DNA of 64,000 nt from NCBI GenBank assembly GCA_902782665.1, contig CACZOA010000007.1:1-64000 (forward strand). Reading direction: 5' to 3'. Positions 60,614-64,000 of the stretch are shown here, one piece after another; within the stretch, counting starts at the first letter, position 1, and each line of letters opens with the position of its first letter. Both the position numbers and the translations under genes were made by a program. Origin of the DNA: an uncultured Bacteroidales bacterium (GTDB lineage: Bacteria > Bacteroidota > Bacteroidia > Bacteroidales > Paludibacteraceae). The notes under the pieces were generated by a model. That model saw nothing but the letters and a program-made list of their open reading frames with translations. It did no database searches and was not told where the DNA came from.

Positions 60614-62497
60614 ATGAAGAAACTATTTACTTTAGTATCAGCTGCTATGCTTTGCATGCAGACTTATGCGGCAAGCCCAGTTGAACAGTGGGGCAAGCTT
60701 AAACTTGTTGGTAATCAATTGTCATCTCAGGATGGTCAGCCTGTTCAGCTAAGAGGTTGGAGTACACACGGTTCTTGGTTCAAGGGTTGCTATGATGATT
60801 TGAGTGACTTCGAGAAGATGAAGAATGAAGGTGCAAACATGGCACGTATTGCTATGTATGTTAATGAGGGACAAGGTTACGACATAGATTGGGTGAAGAA
60901 TTGTGTTGATTACACTGCACAGTTAGGAATCTATTGTTTGGTAGATTGGCATATCTTGAAGCCTGGTAATCCAAATGCTAATGATTACGGTCGTTACAAT
61001 GAGTTCTTCAGCCAGATGACAGCTTATGTTAAGGAAAAAGGTTATAAGCATGTCCTTTGGGAGATCTGTAATGAGCCAAATGAGGATACAGATGGAGCTC
61101 CTGCAGCATTCCACAACGTATGGGATTGGGTAACAAAGTATGCTCAGAATGTGCTTCCTACAATCGCACAGAACCTTCCTGATGCTATTGTAATTGTCGG
61201 TACTCCACAGTGGGACCAGGATGTTACAGTTGCTTTCCAGGATCCATTGGAGATCAAGGATTCATTCAAAGATTTGCAGTTGATGTACAGCTTCCACCAT
61301 TATGCAGCTGACCAACAGAGATATTTGGGTATCTTCTCTGCTGCTGCTGCTTTTGTTCCTGTATTTATTACAGAGTGGGGTCTATCTAGCCACACTGGAG
61401 ATTCAGGTGTAGACAAGACAGCTGGTGATCACATGCTTTTGGTTGCTAATGGTAAGAACCTTGGTGGTCAGATTGTAAGTTGGGCTAACTGGAGCTGGTC
61501 AGACAAGGGTGAGTCATCTGGTACTTTCACAGGTGGTGGTTATGGTAACATGAGCTTCTCTGAGTCTGGTAACTACATCAGACAGCAGTTGCAGAAGGGT
61601 GATAACTTCTCATTCTGTGAGTCATCTCCATACGAGTCAGCTCAGGTATTTGATGGAAAGACTGATTTCATTCTTGATTTGGGTGCATACGACAAGGGTG
61701 GTCAGGATAACGCTTATTTCGACTATGATGAGGATTGGGCTTGTTCAGGTAATGACAAGAACAATACTAAGCCATGTAATGCTGGTGATGCAGGTAAAGA
61801 GGATAATTTCCGTCCAGGAGAGTTCTTTGATATAGGTTACTCATCAAAGGATAAGTCAACAGCTTATAAGACATTGGGTTACATCGGTAATGGTGAGTGG
61901 GTTACTTACACAATCGATGTGAAGAGAGCTGGTGATTATGAGTTTGAGGTATATGCTTGCGACCATAAGGATTACAACACATTCGCTATTGCTGTAGACG
62001 GAAAGCCAGGTTTGGTTACAGAGACTGGTGAGGATACTCGTTACCAGGCTTTGTATTTGCCTACTTGCGAAGGTGGTGATGAAGATGGTGATTACAACGT
62101 ATGGGGATGGGTTACTCCATATAACGCATACAACAAAAACATCAAGCACAGATTGCGTTTTACTGAGCCAGGTTTGCACAAGCTTTCTTTTGCATTCATG
62201 ACTTCATTCTCAGGTATGGGATCATTTAAGATCATCGGCGATCCTACAGCTGTAGATGAGACAACAGCTAATGCTCCTGTTATCGCTCCAAACCCAGCAG
62301 AAGGTGGTGTATTCAACGTTTCAGTATATGAGAATTCTACTGTAAAGGTTGTTAATTCTCTTGGTGCTGAGATCCTATCTCAGAATGTAGAGGCTAATAC
62401 TACAGCTACTATCGTTTTGAATGCCACTCCTGGTGTTTACTTCGTTTCTGTAGTAGGCGAGACTAATGCTACAACAGAGAAGTTGATTGTAAAGTAA
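60614..62497 (+). CDS. T9SS-secreted GH5 cellulase with CBM, 627 aa
   Basis: Signal peptide (after TYAA), GH5 domain (about 20-330) with KLVGNQLSSQDGQPVQLRG, acid/base Glu154 in WEICNEPNE and nucleophile Glu254 in FITEWG. A CBM6/35-like beta-sandwich follows (about 350-540; YIGNGEWVTYTIDV) and a T9SS type A sorting domain closes the protein (about 554-627; APNPAEGGVFNV). It should cut beta-1,4 glucan at the cell surface. ATG 60614 is chosen over the upstream open frame because it opens the signal peptide. Codon use is unusually uniform, suggesting high expression. Confidence 0.92.
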   Translation: MKKLFTLVSAAMLCMQTYAASPVEQWGKLKLVGNQLSSQDGQPVQLRGWSTHGSWFKGCYDDLSDFEKMKNEGANMARIAMYVNEGQGYDIDWVKNCVDYTAQLGIYCLVDWHILKPGNPNANDYGRYNEFFSQMTAYVKEKGYKHVLWEICNEPNEDTDGAPAAFHNVWDWVTKYAQNVLPTIAQNLPDAIVIVGTPQWDQDVTVAFQDPLEIKDSFKDLQLMYSFHHYAADQQRYLGIFSAAAAFVPVFITEWGLSSHTGDSGVDKTAGDHMLLVANGKNLGGQIVSWANWSWSDKGESSGTFTGGGYGNMSFSESGNYIRQQLQKGDNFSFCESSPYESAQVFDGKTDFILDLGAYDKGGQDNAYFDYDEDWACSGNDKNNTKPCNAGDAGKEDNFRPGEFFDIGYSSKDKSTAYKTLGYIGNGEWVTYTIDVKRAGDYEFEVYACDHKDYNTFAIAVDGKPGLVTETGEDTRYQALYLPTCEGGDEDGDYNVWGWVTPYNAYNKNIKHRLRFTEPGLHKLSFAFMTSFSGMGSFKIIGDPTAVDETTANAPVIAPNPAEGGVFNVSVYENSTVKVVNSLGAEILSQNVEANTTATIVLNATPGVYFVSVVGETNATTEKLIVK

Positions 62498-62530
62498 GAA
62501 TAATCTATTGATTATATAACCTTACTGGTG

Positions 62531-62560
62531 GCCAAAACTGGAAAATACTCCAGTTTTGGC
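62531..62560 (+). terminator. Hairpin after the GH5 gene
   Basis: A 12-bp perfect stem GCCAAAACTGGA / TCCAGTTTTGGC with a 6-nt loop; the following T's are few. Confidence 0.65.
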
Positions 62561-62595
62561 TACTTTATTAAAGAATTAACTAAAAATTTATTACA

Positions 62596-64000
62596 ATGAA
62601 GAAACTATTACTTTCGGTTGTGTCTTTGATCGCATCCACATCTGTGTTTGCCGAGTTATCTTTCGACAATGCATATTGGATCGTTAAGGATGGAAAACTT
62701 ACGAACAATGTGGAAATTTATGAGTATGATCCTGAAGATTTGGACGGAAAAGTTCCGAGCGAATTGAAGGACACTACTGTTGATGGAGAAAATTTGGTTG
62801 TTTACAAGCAGCTATCTGATGATTATTTGGATGTCCGTCTAAAGTTTAATTCTGATAAACCATTGGATTTGTCAGAAAACTATGTGATGGTATTTGAGTA
62901 TAAGATTCCAGATTTCGATAAAGATACAAACATATATTATGGAAACAAGCCTTTGTGGATGTTCGGTTTCACAACACAAGAAAAGTTGTTGAAATCTAAA
63001 AATGCTTCCACAGCAGAGACATTCAGTTTCGTAGATGCGAAGTGGGGCCCGACAGAAGAATGGGTTACTACATATAAGTATATTTATGCTAAGGCTTCTA
63101 TGAAGCAGCTTTTCGGAATGAATTTCTCTTATGCACGTGAATACAATGTAGGAGGTAATTATTGTCATTATAAGGGTGTCCTTAAAGAATACCCATACAT
63201 AAAGAATATGGCGTTTGTTTCTATTAAAGAGGGAAAGCCATTCTATGCTGAAAATTTCGATAATGTAAAACTTGGAGATTTCTATCTTGAGGAGTTGAAG
63301 GTCGCTACTAAGGAAGCATCTGCATATCATGGTGGTATTCAGCCAATTTTCACAGAAGAATATGCAGACTATTGGGAAGGAGAAGGTAGAAGTCCTTTGT
63401 ATTTGTTCCGTGATTTCATGCCTGATTCTGTTCGTAATCAGGATGGTTCTGGTCATATAGACTGTGAGCAGCTTCATGCATTGCAGGTTGAGTCTGCACG
63501 TGATTCTATTGTGTTCCCTGAGATTAAGATCCCTGCAGGAACAGAGACAATCTATTCAAAGATGCTGATAAAGAAGCATAAGAATGAAAAGGGAATTTGG
63601 GAAGATGCCGATTATGATGTGTATTCTAAAGAAGACCTTCCAATCATTTTGAAGTTTAATACAGGTGAGTATATAGACTTGGCAAAAGATACAATCAAGT
63701 TGATGTGGACTAAGTTTGAAGGTGAGGTTAAGGTACCTGCTGGTGCAGAGTCTTTCGACTTGATCTTTAAGGGTGCTAAGGCAGGTTACTTGGTTGATGA
63801 CATTTTGCTTTCTTCTAAGAAATTTGCTGATGTCAAGGTTGATCAGGTTGTTGCTAATGCATTTGAGATCGTTGCTTATGTAGACGAGAATGGTGATATC
63901 GTAGTTGTAAACGGAGAATTGGTTGCTGCTTACAACATGGAAGGACGCAAGGCTACTAAGGACGACAAGGTTGTCGCTATCGTTGTAAAGAACGACAAGG
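62596..64000 (+). CDS. Secreted protein, 3' truncated by window, at least 468 aa
   Basis: Signal peptide (MKKLLLSVVSLIASTSVFA) and an open frame to the window edge. It is beta-rich with repeated Tyr/Trp/Asp motifs (YWIVKDGKLTNN, DVRLKFNSDKPLDL) that suggest a carbohydrate-binding or adhesin-like fold. The last visible part (VVNGELVAAYNMEGRKATKD) looks like a T9SS-type C-terminal domain. It lies about 100 bp after the GH5 gene and probably acts in the same surface glycan work. No family is named. Confidence 0.75.
   Translation, partial: MKKLLLSVVSLIASTSVFAELSFDNAYWIVKDGKLTNNVEIYEYDPEDLDGKVPSELKDTTVDGENLVVYKQLSDDYLDVRLKFNSDKPLDLSENYVMVFEYKIPDFDKDTNIYYGNKPLWMFGFTTQEKLLKSKNASTAETFSFVDAKWGPTEEWVTTYKYIYAKASMKQLFGMNFSYAREYNVGGNYCHYKGVLKEYPYIKNMAFVSIKEGKPFYAENFDNVKLGDFYLEELKVATKEASAYHGGIQPIFTEEYADYWEGEGRSPLYLFRDFMPDSVRNQDGSGHIDCEQLHALQVESARDSIVFPEIKIPAGTETIYSKMLIKKHKNEKGIWEDADYDVYSKEDLPIILKFNTGEYIDLAKDTIKLMWTKFEGEVKVPAGAESFDLIFKGAKAGYLVDDILLSSKKFADVKVDQVVANAFEIVAYVDENGDIVVVNGELVAAYNMEGRKATKDDKVVAIVVKNDK

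Overview
The window looks like a chromosomal segment of an uncultured gut- or rumen-type Bacteroidales. The evidence is promoters of the Bacteroidetes form (TTTG, about 19 nt, TAnnTTTG) ahead of many genes, a PorQ gene plus C-terminal type IX secretion (T9SS) sorting domains, glycan-binding surface lipoproteins, an alpha-type GlyS, and a GDE-GT4-GH57 alpha-glucan operon. Genus assignment is not possible from sequence reading alone.

Layout. 1-4.6 kb: a MoxR ATPase / degenerate metalloprotease / VWA module with two unknown genes. 4.6-8.8 kb: a membrane-stress locus (membrane protein, winged-helix regulator, CreD) tied together by three copies of one operator. 8.8-13.3 kb: HigBA, mnmA, an amidase, an antitoxin-PIN pair. 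13.3-19.0 kb (-): a tight seven-gene operon from nucleoside phosphorylase through porQ, cmk, ispH and pfkA to a META lipoprotein. 19.3-24.6 kb (-): lpxH, a MIP18-like gene, cardiolipin synthase and two glycan-binding lipoproteins. 24.8-29.3 kb (+): glycan-assembly genes and serS. 29.4-33 kb (-): adk, hpt, a TerB/J-like protein, chorismate mutase. 33-36 kb (-): a compact type VI secretion (T6SS subtype iii) cargo islet with two Hcp tubes, a candidate effector and a membrane immunity protein, with a decayed extra immunity copy, bracketed by direct repeats. 36-41 kb (+): PcrA-like helicase, phosphodiesterase, MATE and EamA transporters. 41-43 kb (-): orphan immunity genes including two Imm50-like proteins, DUF4250, tRNA-Cys. 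43.4-47.4 kb (-): dnaX split by an A10 slippery tract, GH13 amylase. 47.5-57.3 kb (-): tRNA-Leu, a candidate structured ncRNA, MarR, the alpha-glucan operon, a BadF-type kinase, a beta-barrel protein and glyS. 57.6-64 kb (+): T9SS-linked secreted proteins including a GH5 cellulase.

The items most worth following are the T6SS islet with its truncated immunity duplicate and flanking repeats, the dnaX slippery site, the three-site operator regulon around creD, the MoxR module whose two partner proteins have both lost metalloprotease zinc ligands, and the promoter-to-terminator ncRNA near 47.9 kb. A dispersed palindromic repeat family (five copies) links several of the accessory loci.
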